Source: CAZAKZ01 sp964485695 (lineage in GTDB: Bacteria > Planctomycetota > JAFGQW01). From it: 62,509 nt of DNA. The DNA is taken from positions 1 through 62,509 of the forward strand of contig CAZAKZ010000015.1 in assembly GCA_964485695.1 (NCBI GenBank). Direction: 5' to 3'. The notes under the pieces were generated by a model. It was not told the origin of the DNA. It made no database searches and worked only from the letters and a program-made list of their open reading frames with translations. The translations under genes were made by a program, and so were the position numbers. Shown here piece after piece: positions 1-7,806 of this stretch; position 1 is the stretch's first letter; each line of letters begins with the position of its first letter.

Positions 1-137
1 GCATGGGCGTCGGATGTTTTTGTTTGTCTTCTGCCATTTTCGCTCAACCACTCCTATGAAATGTGACTCGTCCAGAACCCACTGAAATCTCTGATCGAAG
101 CGGACTCCTGGGGTACGAATCTGACTCACAACAGGAA

Positions 138-2033
138 CTATTTATCCACGAGGAAGCGATCCAGTTTGACCTTCGGGGATAGCAGACGGGTGGTAATGAC
201 CCACTTGTTCGAAAACACGGCCTGACGACGCGTCCACTCTCCCTCCTTGCCCGCGACGATGTCCGTCAGATGGCAGGTCAGGCAAGATCCGTGCTCCGAG
301 TTTCCAATGCGGCCCGCGATCTCCTTGTGGCAGGAGATGCACAGGCCGTGCATGGCATCGGTATAGCCAGGAGCCACCCACTTCTTCATGGGGATGGGTG
401 CATCGGGAACCAACAGGCTCAGGTCATCCTTGTGGCACTCGGCACAGTCCTTTGTCCCTTCCTTCCCTCGATTCGATTCCGACGGATGGCAATCATCGCA
501 GGCCTGGTTGCCTCCCAGGTAGGCCACGTGAGAATCGTGGTTGAAGATGGACACGGGCAGGTACATGTCCGTATGACAGCGGTAGCATCCGGTATCCTTG
601 TCGTGGGGAAACCGAGCGTGGTGACAGACCTTGCAGGAGTCCGGCCCACCCATCTTTTTCTTGTGGATCTCGTGGTCAAACAGGACGAGAAAGCCGTCGG
701 AGTTGCCGTCGATTCGAAGGACATCGCCCCCACGAGCCTGCTGGGTGGCTACGGTTTCCACGCCTGTGCTACGGGCTTCGCCGCCCGGCAGCATGGCAAA
801 GCCTACGGCGCAGGCCAGGGTGAAGGCGAGGGAGTTCTTCTTGAGTCCGGCAATGCCGGGCGTGCCGAGCCACGTCCCGGCCCCGGGCCTCCACTTCACG
901 GGCCGTTCGGGTTCGGCCTCGGGATCCGCGGGGCGCGCATCCCACACGTTGAATCGCTCGACGGCGAAGAAGAACACCAGGGCCGCCCCGGATACCACCG
1001 ATGCACTGATCACGAACTCGGTCCAGGAGGGGAAATAGCCGGCATCCACCGCCCGGAGCATGGTGATCCCCCCCACGTTGAGGCGATTCGCCACGAAGCC
1101 GAGAACCCCGATGGTGCAGGCTGCGAAGAGAGGTCCCGGCAGGTTGCGCAATCGAGGCGAGGCGAAGACGACAACCGGAATGACGACGCTGATGATGATC
1201 TCGGCGATGAAGAGGGTGCTCTCCCAGGTCCCCTCGAAGATCAGGCCGAACTTCCCGCTGACGGCAATGTCACCCAGCCGAACTACCAGGTAGATGGCAA
1301 GGACCCACACCGCCGCTTTGGCCAGCTTGTTCAGAAGACCGGTTTCATACTTCCTGCGGTAGAGATACGAGGTCGCGAGGGACTCGAAGCAGATCATCAT
1401 CAGGCCGAGGCCGATGGCCGATACAAAGAACAGGATCGGCAGGAGTTGGGAATACCAGAGTCCGTGGAGCCGGAAGGGCATGGCCAGGAACAGGGTTCCA
1501 AGGGAGGACTGGTGGAGGGTGGAGAGCATGATCCCCGCAGCGACGATCAGCATCCTGTATTTCACCAGGAACCGGCGGATCGCCGCAAAGCGGCTGGTGG
1601 ACTCCAGGGGTACGGGCAGGAACTCCAGCCCCAGGATCGTCAGATAGAGCATGACGCACCAGGCCACCTCGAACAGCGCCGAGTTGGGATTCCAGTAGAT
1701 GGTCGGGTGCCAGATGTTCCAGGGCAATCCCAGGTCGAACATGAGTCCAACCGCCACGGCGATGTATCCCAGGAAGGCCGTCAGCACCGCCGGTCGGGCC
1801 AGATGGTGGAGGTCCTCACGGTTGAGCACGTAGACCGTGGCAGTGATGACAAAGCCGCCGGCGGCCAGGGCGACACCCCCCAGCACGTCGAAACCGATCC
1901 AGAGCCCCCAGGGATTGGCGTCATTCAGGGCGGTAGTCGTGCCGAGGCCCAGCAGGAACCGCCACAGGGCCACCGATGCTCCGACACCGAGGATCGACCA
2001 GAGAATGACCTTGACTGTATTGATTCTATTCAT
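138..2033 (-). CDS. NrfD/HybB-type membrane subunit fused to a hexaheme cytochrome c
   Basis: Residues 1-360 are a polytopic NrfD/HybB-family quinone-interacting membrane protein. Residues about 398-422 look like a complete signal peptide (two Lys, hydrophobic core, small residues before Arg-Ser). Residues 440-631 are a soluble cytochrome c with six CxxCH heme motifs starting at 467, 483, 512, 530, 565 and 584. NrfD proteins exchange electrons between quinol and an Fe-S partner, and the heme part should be periplasmic. It is the last gene of the cluster and overlaps the ferredoxin gene by 8 bp, so the two are probably translated together. HmcC and DsrP are the nearest roles known to me; the fusion to a cytochrome is unusual. 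The start is an ATG. Family call is strong; the redox partners are inferred. Confidence 0.9.
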   Translation of the reverse strand: MNRINTVKVILWSILGVGASVALWRFLLGLGTTTALNDANPWGLWIGFDVLGGVALAAGGFVITATVYVLNREDLHHLARPAVLTAFLGYIAVAVGLMFDLGLPWNIWHPTIYWNPNSALFEVAWCVMLYLTILGLEFLPVPLESTSRFAAIRRFLVKYRMLIVAAGIMLSTLHQSSLGTLFLAMPFRLHGLWYSQLLPILFFVSAIGLGLMMICFESLATSYLYRRKYETGLLNKLAKAAVWVLAIYLVVRLGDIAVSGKFGLIFEGTWESTLFIAEIIISVVIPVVVFASPRLRNLPGPLFAACTIGVLGFVANRLNVGGITMLRAVDAGYFPSWTEFVISASVVSGAALVFFFAVERFNVWDARPADPEAEPERPVKWRPGAGTWLGTPGIAGLKKNSLAFTLACAVGFAMLPGGEARSTGVETVATQQARGGDVLRIDGNSDGFLVLFDHEIHKKKMGGPDSCKVCHHARFPHDKDTGCYRCHTDMYLPVSIFNHDSHVAYLGGNQACDDCHPSESNRGKEGTKDCAECHKDDLSLLVPDAPIPMKKWVAPGYTDAMHGLCISCHKEIAGRIGNSEHGSCLTCHLTDIVAGKEGEWTRRQAVFSNKWVITTRLLSPKVKLDRFLVDK

Positions 2034-2793
2034 CCTGCTGGCCCTCCTCCCCGGTCGTTACTTCGGCCTCGATCTTCATCCGTCTTTGAATCAACCAGGT
2101 GACTCCGAGCGAGGCGAGGAAGACTCCAGGGCCGACGATCTTGACGGAACTCAGATAGGGCGCCGTGTGGTGAGGCGGAGCCGTCTGGCCGCGAAGGTCC
2201 TTTCCATGGGACAGGAAGTCGAGGTCGATGTCCGAGATGTAGAGTACCGAGGTCCCCCCGACTTCGTTCACGTCGCCGTAGAGCTTCAGTTCGGGTTTTG
2301 CCCGGACTCGCTTCTGGGCCTCCGCCAGCAATTCCTCCCGGGTGCCGAAGATCGTGGCCCCAGTGGGACAGGCATCGGTACAGGCCGGTTTCTTCCCTTC
2401 CTTGATGCGGTCGTAGCAAAAAATACATTTTTGAACGTACGGAACCGCTTGATCCCAATCGTAGCGGGGAATGCCGTATGGACAGGCCATCATGCAGTAG
2501 CGACAGCCCATGCACCGTCCCTGGTCGTACGTGACCGGCCCCTCCTCCTGCTTCTTCAGGGCCCCCACCGGACACACGGATACGCAGGAGGGTTCCAGAC
2601 AGTGACGGCACTGCTTGCGTACGAATTGACCGCCGGGGCGACGCAGGACGGATGTCCAGTTCCGGGCGGACAGGCCGTCGGGTTTCTGCCACCGCCGGGG
2701 CACGTCCGCCACGAGGTTGTTGGCCCTCTTGCACGCGAGGACACATTCGTTGCAGCCGATACATAGAGTGGTATCGGTCAGAATACCGATCAT
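2026..2793 (-). CDS. four-cluster ferredoxin-type subunit (HmcB/HybA/DsrO-like) with C-terminal anchor
   Basis: Four Cys sets suit four [4Fe-4S] clusters: C11/14/17/21, C62/65/70/74, C94/97/100/104 and C123/126/138/142. This is the pattern of electron-transfer subunits that pair with NrfD proteins. A hydrophobic segment at about 214-236 should anchor the C-terminus. There is no twin-arginine signal: the first cluster begins at residue 11, and the ATG overlaps the previous stop as ATGA, leaving little room for a longer start. Periplasmic relatives such as DsrO and HybA normally carry a Tat signal, so this subunit may face the cytoplasm. It lies between the cytochrome b and NrfD genes with overlaps on both sides, which supports one complex. 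Confidence 0.9.
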   Translation of the reverse strand: MIGILTDTTLCIGCNECVLACKRANNLVADVPRRWQKPDGLSARNWTSVLRRPGGQFVRKQCRHCLEPSCVSVCPVGALKKQEEGPVTYDQGRCMGCRYCMMACPYGIPRYDWDQAVPYVQKCIFCYDRIKEGKKPACTDACPTGATIFGTREELLAEAQKRVRAKPELKLYGDVNEVGGTSVLYISDIDLDFLSHGKDLRGQTAPPHHTAPYLSSVKIVGPGVFLASLGVTWLIQRRMKIEAEVTTGEEGQQDE

Positions 2794-3494
2794 TGAGCCG
2801 CTCCTTTTTTATCGAGTGTCGCCCTCACCTTCTCCCCCATGTCCGCCGGGAATCGCCAGCCCAGGTCGGAAATCAGCTGGGTGAAGGGGACCAGCACGCA
2901 GTGTGCGATCTTCGTGAAGGGGATCAGGACCAGAATGAGCTCCGCGCTCAGGACGTGAACGAGAAGCATCGCCTTGTAGCTGAGCGGATTCAGAGTGCTA
3001 TGTACGCAGAGGAAACCGGCGATGAAGGGCAGGGCCAGCAGCACCACCCAGAGATAATCTCCGGCGCGGCTCAGCCCACGGGCCGTGTTATCGAAAACCT
3101 TGAAACCGATGAGCCACAGCGCGGTCGCCACCGTCACGATGGTGAGGATATCCGCAGCCAGCTTGGGCAACGCGGGCCAGCCGAAGCCGACACCCTGCCG
3201 CCACAGGGCAATGTGGGCAAAGAGGAACAGGGGTGTCACGAGAAGTCCGATGTGAAACAGCACCGATATCACGCTGAATATCGGCCTGACCCGAATCACG
3301 CGCCGGTAGGGTAAGAACCAGCCCAGGGTATTCTGAATGATCGCCCGGGTCGGGATGGCCTTGTTGCCGGCCTGGCGGTAGGACTTCACGATGCCCAGAA
3401 TGGAGAGAATAATCACGCGGCCCAGCCCCAGGATCATGATGGCCAGGCTGAATCGAAACAGAGGTCCTTTGGCAAATTCAAGTAGTGCTTCCAA
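2790..3494 (-). CDS. NarI/DsrM/HmcE-like membrane cytochrome b subunit
   Basis: A 234-residue integral membrane protein with about five hydrophobic helices. Histidines at 81, 94, 165, 180 and 198 lie in or next to helices and could ligate b hemes. This is the layout of the gamma subunit of nitrate reductase and of DsrM/HmcE, which oxidise or reduce menaquinone and pass electrons to a CCG-domain partner; that partner gene lies directly upstream. The start appears to be TTG, preceded by GGGAG and GGAAGG; no ATG fits. The end overlaps the ferredoxin start by 4 bp. It is a second, shorter paralogue of the DsrM encoded at 9435-10364. Family assignment is good; heme ligands are inferred. Confidence 0.85.
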   Translation of the reverse strand: MEALLEFAKGPLFRFSLAIMILGLGRVIILSILGIVKSYRQAGNKAIPTRAIIQNTLGWFLPYRRVIRVRPIFSVISVLFHIGLLVTPLFLFAHIALWRQGVGFGWPALPKLAADILTIVTVATALWLIGFKVFDNTARGLSRAGDYLWVVLLALPFIAGFLCVHSTLNPLSYKAMLLVHVLSAELILVLIPFTKIAHCVLVPFTQLISDLGWRFPADMGEKVRATLDKKGAAQ

Positions 3495-3554
3495 AACCTT
3501 CCACTCCCGTTTGAATGCCGTGTTCCACAGATACCATGATCCACATACTATGGA

Positions 3555-5000
3555 TCATTCCTCCTCAGATTCTTCTTTCTTCTTCTCGGGCGTATCAAAA
3601 ATGATCGCCTTGTAGATCAGGTCGTGTAGACCGACGATCTCCACGTCCACGTCGTTGTCCTCCACGACCTCTCGCAGCTGTTTCTTGCAGTTGGCGCAGG
3701 GGGCAATGACGATCTTGGCGCCGGTGTCCCGGATCTGCTGCGCCTTGGCCTGGCCCGAGACGCCGGTGCGGTACGGGCGAAGCTCGTCGACGGAGACCGC
3801 TCCTCCGCCGCCGCCGCAACAGATGTTGTCCTGGCGGTTCGGCGTCATCTCGACATAGTCCTTGCAGAACGCCTTGATCAGCTCACGCGGCCTCTCCATG
3901 ATCCACCCGGAGCGTGCGAGGTTGCAGGGGTCGTGATAGGTCACCTTCTCCGTGATGACGTTCGAGTCCAGCTTCACCTTGCCTTTCTTCCAGGCGTCGT
4001 AGGTATACTCCAGGATGTTCAGGACGGGCGGAGCGTTCTCGCCGCCGCAGAACGTGGGGAGGAAAAACTTGGACACCCGCGAGGCGTGGCCGCATTCTCC
4101 GACCAGGACGGTCTTGGCCTTGAGGCGCTGGACCTCCTCGTTCAGCAACTTGACGATACGGTCCAGAAGGACGTCGTTGTAGAACAGACCGTAGTTGATG
4201 GCGTCGGCGTAGTGGGTTCCGATGGTCCAGGTATCGCCGGTGGCGTGCATGACGGCCGCGATGCCCATGAGGGTGTCGGCCTCCATGAGGTAGTCACTCA
4301 CTGGTGCGAAGAAGATGTAGTCCGACTCGGCCTGGTCCAGGGGAAGCTTGATCTGGAGTTCCTTGTCCTCCTCGATTTCCTCCTCCAGGAACTCGATGGT
4401 GTCCGTGAGGGCCACCACCGGGATGTTCGAGGTGTTCCGGTGCTCTCCCTCCACCTGGGCCTTGACGCTGACGTGCAGTGCCCTGGGCATGATGCCCAGC
4501 TCGCTTAAGATGAACCGGGTCAGGTGCGTGACCAGGCCGTGATCGATGCCGACGGGGCACGACAGCACACATTTCCGGCAAGCCGTGCAGTTCCAGACGC
4601 TGTTGGCCATCTTTTCGATGACCTCATCGGTCAGGGACTCCAGGCCGAAAAAGGAACGCAGCTTGCCTCCCACAGTGAAATACTGCTGGTAGACGTCGAG
4701 GAGCAGCGAGGAACGGGCGCAAGGTATATCCTCGGCGTCTCCGGTGGCCTGGTAGATGAAGCACTCGGTGGCACATCGTGAACACTTGGTTCGCACTCTG
4801 AGGTAATGGTCCAGGGTGGAACCGTAGTTGGAATGCTTCAGGATCGCCGAGAAGACTTCCAGGAATCGCTGGGGGCGATTCTCCATTTCCGGCGCCTCGA
4901 CGTTGTACCGGACGTTCAATCTCTGTTCTTCCAGAGTCTCCGGTTTCCTGGTCGGCGCCTTGGCCTTAGCTATTGCATCTTGATCGATCAGGGGTTTCAA
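3555..5000 (-). CDS. HdrD/DsrK/HmcF-like iron-sulfur protein with two CCG domains
   Basis: The N-terminal half binds two [4Fe-4S] clusters (C73/76/80 with C94, and C138/141/144/148). The C-terminal half has the paired cysteine-rich CCG motifs of heterodisulfide reductase subunit D (C303, C359, C394-C395, C435/C438), including a CC followed by five glycines. Such proteins sit on the cytoplasmic side of a cytochrome b partner and carry out thiol/disulfide chemistry; in DsrK the proposed substrate is the DsrC trisulfide. It is shorter than the DsrK at 7807-9438 and lacks that protein's 100-residue N-terminal extension. TTG is the likely start, 9 nt after GAGGAG. The tail is acidic and Glu-rich. 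The specific substrate is unknown. Confidence 0.88.
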   Translation of the reverse strand: MKPLIDQDAIAKAKAPTRKPETLEEQRLNVRYNVEAPEMENRPQRFLEVFSAILKHSNYGSTLDHYLRVRTKCSRCATECFIYQATGDAEDIPCARSSLLLDVYQQYFTVGGKLRSFFGLESLTDEVIEKMANSVWNCTACRKCVLSCPVGIDHGLVTHLTRFILSELGIMPRALHVSVKAQVEGEHRNTSNIPVVALTDTIEFLEEEIEEDKELQIKLPLDQAESDYIFFAPVSDYLMEADTLMGIAAVMHATGDTWTIGTHYADAINYGLFYNDVLLDRIVKLLNEEVQRLKAKTVLVGECGHASRVSKFFLPTFCGGENAPPVLNILEYTYDAWKKGKVKLDSNVITEKVTYHDPCNLARSGWIMERPRELIKAFCKDYVEMTPNRQDNICCGGGGGAVSVDELRPYRTGVSGQAKAQQIRDTGAKIVIAPCANCKKQLREVVEDNDVDVEIVGLHDLIYKAIIFDTPEKKKEESEEE

Positions 5001-5046
5001 GGGTTCGATCTCCTCATGACATTCGTCGTGCAGTATCCGGTGGGCA

Positions 5047-5457
5047 TCAGGGCAGCAGCTTCTTCACGACCTCCAGGAATCCCTCTTGTTCTATGGGCTT
5101 GGGCACGAAGCCGTCCGGAGGCGGCACCTGCTTGCGCGTGCTGATGAACTTCTGGAACTCCTCTGACTTGCCGCCGAAACCCGTGACGCCGGTGACGATC
5201 ACCACGGGCACACCGGCAAGGGCGGGATCTCCTCTGAGATCGGTGTAGAGGCGGACACCAGATTTCTCTGGCATCGAGATGTCCAGAGTGACCAGATCCG
5301 GCTTTTCGCTCCTCGCCTTTTCCAGGCCTTCGCGGCCGTTGGATGCCGATATGGTATCGTATCCGTTGTCCTGCAGGAGTGTTTCCAGGTAACTCACGAC
5401 GCTGGGTTCGTCATCCACCACCAGGATCTTCTTCCTGTTTCCCTGGTCTTCGGACAT
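5047..5457 (-). CDS. single-domain response regulator (Rrf1-like)
   Basis: A receiver domain without an output domain. The acidic pocket is present near the N-terminus (VVDDE), the phospho-acceptor Asp is D59 in LVTLD, and the conserved Lys is in the VPKP motif. An insertion of about 25 residues sits between beta-4 and beta-5, rich in Gly, Lys and Pro. The chosen ATG has AGGAG 9 nt upstream; an ATG 33 nt earlier is possible. It lies directly before the HdrD-like gene. In Desulfovibrio the hmc operon also carries a stand-alone receiver gene, rrf1, so the association with an Hmc-type complex fits known practice. No DNA-binding domain, so the output is unknown. Confidence 0.88.
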   Translation of the reverse strand: MSEDQGNRKKILVVDDEPSVVSYLETLLQDNGYDTISASNGREGLEKARSEKPDLVTLDISMPEKSGVRLYTDLRGDPALAGVPVVIVTGVTGFGGKSEEFQKFISTRKQVPPPDGFVPKPIEQEGFLEVVKKLLP

Positions 5458-5500
5458 CTTTGCTGTCTCCTGTCCCGGGTGTGCCTGCATGTCGGCCTGA

Positions 5501-6025
5501 TCACCCTTTTTTCTTCTTCAACAGTTCCATCGCCTTGCGCAGCGCTTCGGGATCCGCGTCCTGCACGAGCCCCTGGAGCTCCTCCTTGAGCTCCAGTTTG
5601 TCATCCACGGAATCATCGGGCTCGATGTCCAGGGCCTTCATGATGCACCGGACATAGTTCCTCGGGTTCACCGGTTTTTCCATGTAGACCCCGGGTCCCT
5701 CCAGCAGGACGTCATCCAGGATATTCTCCAGCTGCCCCTTTCCCAGGTCGTCCTTGGCATGGGCCGTGACCACAAGCACCGGAATGTGGGACAATTCCTT
5801 GTCCGTCTTCAATTTCTTCAGCAGCTTGTGTCCGGACAGTTTGGGAAGAATCATGTCCAGAGAGATGAAATCGGGTTTTTTCTCCTGGATCGTCTTCAGC
5901 GCTTCTTCACCATCACCAGCGGTGAGGACATTGAAACCCGCATCCTCGAGAATCGTGCTCAGGTAGATCTGGACATCGGGTTCGTCTTCCACCACAAGGA
6001 TGGTCTTGTCTTGCGGCTTTGTCAT
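5501..6025 (-). CDS. response regulator, receiver domain plus short acidic/Lys-rich helix
   Basis: Residues 8-135 form a receiver domain: VVEDE acidic pocket, phospho-acceptor D57 in ISLDM, switch Thr in VVTAH, conserved Lys in MEKP. Residues 135-174 are a charged helical tail ending in a run of Lys, with no HTH, GGDEF or enzymatic output. The start has an AAGGAGG ribosome site. It stands between the histidine kinase and the other receiver gene on the same strand with gaps of 43 and 114 bp, so it is probably part of the same operon. Likely a phospho-relay or protein-binding receiver. Confidence 0.9.
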   Translation of the reverse strand: MTKPQDKTILVVEDEPDVQIYLSTILEDAGFNVLTAGDGEEALKTIQEKKPDFISLDMILPKLSGHKLLKKLKTDKELSHIPVLVVTAHAKDDLGKGQLENILDDVLLEGPGVYMEKPVNPRNYVRCIMKALDIEPDDSVDDKLELKEELQGLVQDADPEALRKAMELLKKKKG

Positions 6026-6139
6026 GGTGATCCCTCCTTGATTGATACCGAGACCGGTTCCTCCAGGTCAGAAACATCCGAGATCGAACTGTTTCTGGTG
6101 TTCTGATATTCCCTCAATACCCTCTATACCCTCATGCCC

Positions 6140-7243
6140 TCATTCGTCTACCGAGTCCACCGGGAGACCCGGGAGCCGAATCCGGGGAAATTCCAGACGA
6201 AATACCGACCCGAGGCCTTCCGTGGACTCGAAGGTCACCTTGCCTCCATGCTCCTGTACGATCTTCCGCGTCGTCAAGAGTCCCAGGCCGGTTCCCTTAC
6301 CGGCCCCCTTGGTCGAGAAGAAGTTCGTAAACACTTTTTTCTTGATGTCATAGTCCATACCACAGCCGTCGTCGGCGACCTCGAAGGTCAGGACGCCGTC
6401 TTCTTCCTGCGTCGTCACCAGGACCTGTCGTCCTCCCTCACTGCTCATCTCGCAGGCGTCCAGGGCGTTGGAGACCAGGTTGGTCAGGCAGCTGTGGATC
6501 CCCTCTTCATCCAGGTTGGCCGGTACGATGCCCTTTTGCAGCTTGATCTTGATCTCGATTCCCGCCAGTTCAGCGGTGTCGTGAAACAGATCTACGACCC
6601 TCTGGGCGACGGAATTGGGATCCACCACCGAGACCCTGGGCTGACGCCCCTTGGCGAAATCGAGAAATTCCTTGGCGAAAGACGAGATCCGCTTGATGTC
6701 GTTCTCCAGCATCTTCCAGCCCTGGAGGAGCTTTTTCTCGTCGTTGCGGCGCAAGCCCGAATTGACGACGTACATGCCGCCTTCCAGACCCATGATGATG
6801 TTCTTGATTCCGTGGGCGAGGCCGGCAACGGTCTGCCCCACGGCGGCCAGCCGTTCGGCTTCCAGTTTCTTCTGTTGCAAGTCCTTGGTCTCGGAGATGT
6901 CCGTCGACATGTTGACGACGTACTGGACTTCACCATCCCAGTCGAACACCGGAAACATATGGACGAGATAAAAGAACTTCCGGCCGTCCTGCGATACGCC
7001 TTCCTCCTCCGCCACGCGGATCTGACCGTCCTTGAATGTACTGGCCACACCACAGCGGGTGCATCGCTTCGCCTGGTCCTTGTAGACCTGGTGACAGCGT
7101 AGCGCCGCCCAGGCCCCATAGATTTCCGCGAAGCGGCGATTCGCGTCGACAATGAAGAAGTTCCTGTCGATGACGCTGATGTTCAACGGAACCTGGTCAA
7201 ACAGCTGGTTCTGTATCCAGTCCGTGACGAGCTTGGCAGTCAT
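6140..7243 (-). CDS. soluble PAS histidine kinase with a Cys-containing sensor domain
   Basis: Residues 1-118 form a PAS sensor, residues 120-210 the dimerisation/phospho-acceptor domain (H144 in LAHGIKN), and residues 240-350 the HATPase domain with N box (NLVSNALDA), G1 box (DDGCGM) and the Gly-rich G2 lid. No transmembrane helix is seen, so it should sense a cytoplasmic signal. The PAS domain has C50, C61 and C64 in a Cys-x10-Cys-x2-Cys arrangement, a plausible site for a metal, Fe-S cluster or thiol switch. It overlaps the upstream receiver gene by 4 bp (ATGA). Position between dsrMK and the second redox complex suggests it reports electron flow or thiol state. Kinase call is certain; signal is inferred. 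Confidence 0.93.
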   Translation of the reverse strand: MTAKLVTDWIQNQLFDQVPLNISVIDRNFFIVDANRRFAEIYGAWAALRCHQVYKDQAKRCTRCGVASTFKDGQIRVAEEEGVSQDGRKFFYLVHMFPVFDWDGEVQYVVNMSTDISETKDLQQKKLEAERLAAVGQTVAGLAHGIKNIIMGLEGGMYVVNSGLRRNDEKKLLQGWKMLENDIKRISSFAKEFLDFAKGRQPRVSVVDPNSVAQRVVDLFHDTAELAGIEIKIKLQKGIVPANLDEEGIHSCLTNLVSNALDACEMSSEGGRQVLVTTQEEDGVLTFEVADDGCGMDYDIKKKVFTNFFSTKGAGKGTGLGLLTTRKIVQEHGGKVTFESTEGLGSVFRLEFPRIRLPGLPVDSVDE

Positions 7244-7746
7244 GACGATTCAGCTCCACCGGTTTCGGACTCGAACGCACCACTCCCAATGAAAGATTCC
7301 ACGGTGCTGATGAACAAGGGGACATCGATCGGTTTCTCGATACAGGCCTCGGGCATGGGGATCCTCTCATCGGGAACAAGCTTGCGGAAGAGGCGTGGTT
7401 CACGGAGATCGTGAAGCTGGCTGAAGGCACTGACAAAGACGATGGGGATTTCCCGGGTTTCCGGAGCGAGCCGGAAGGCCTGAAACAGGGTGATCCCCGA
7501 ATGCTTGGGCATCATGATGTCGAGACAGATCAGGTCCGGATGCTCCCTGAGGGCCACATCCAGGGCTTCCTCGGCATCTGCTACCGAGCACGTCTCGTAG
7601 CCGTGGTCTTCCAGGACGGTCGTGATGTAGGTGATGATCATCACCTCGTCATCGATCACCATGACCTTCTTGTACGGACTGGAAGGTGCGCCCTCTTCAC
7701 CGGACGGGGAAGAGGAATCCGGCATATCGGATCTCGAATCTTCCAT
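7240..7746 (-). CDS. response regulator, single receiver domain
   Basis: A 168-residue receiver protein. A Ser/Pro/Glu-rich N-terminal stretch of about 25 residues precedes the domain; the acidic pocket is VIDDE, the phospho-acceptor is D76 in ICLDI, and the conserved Lys lies in IEKPI after an insertion of about 20 residues between beta-4 and beta-5, as in the receiver at 5047. No output domain. It begins 61 bp after dsrK and overlaps the kinase start by 4 bp, so kinase and receiver are translationally coupled and are probably cognate partners. Regulatory output is unknown. Confidence 0.9.
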   Translation of the reverse strand: MEDSRSDMPDSSSPSGEEGAPSSPYKKVMVIDDEVMIITYITTVLEDHGYETCSVADAEEALDVALREHPDLICLDIMMPKHSGITLFQAFRLAPETREIPIVFVSAFSQLHDLREPRLFRKLVPDERIPMPEACIEKPIDVPLFISTVESFIGSGAFESETGGAESS

Positions 7747-7806
7747 TCCTGTCCACTCCCGTTCCTGGAGATATCAATGTCTGGAAACCAAGTCGTCTTG
7801 AAATGC

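Noticed and set aside
270..2102. 610-codon plus-strand frame opposite the NrfD-cytochrome gene
   Set aside because: Antisense shadow; the minus strand has transmembrane helices and six heme motifs.
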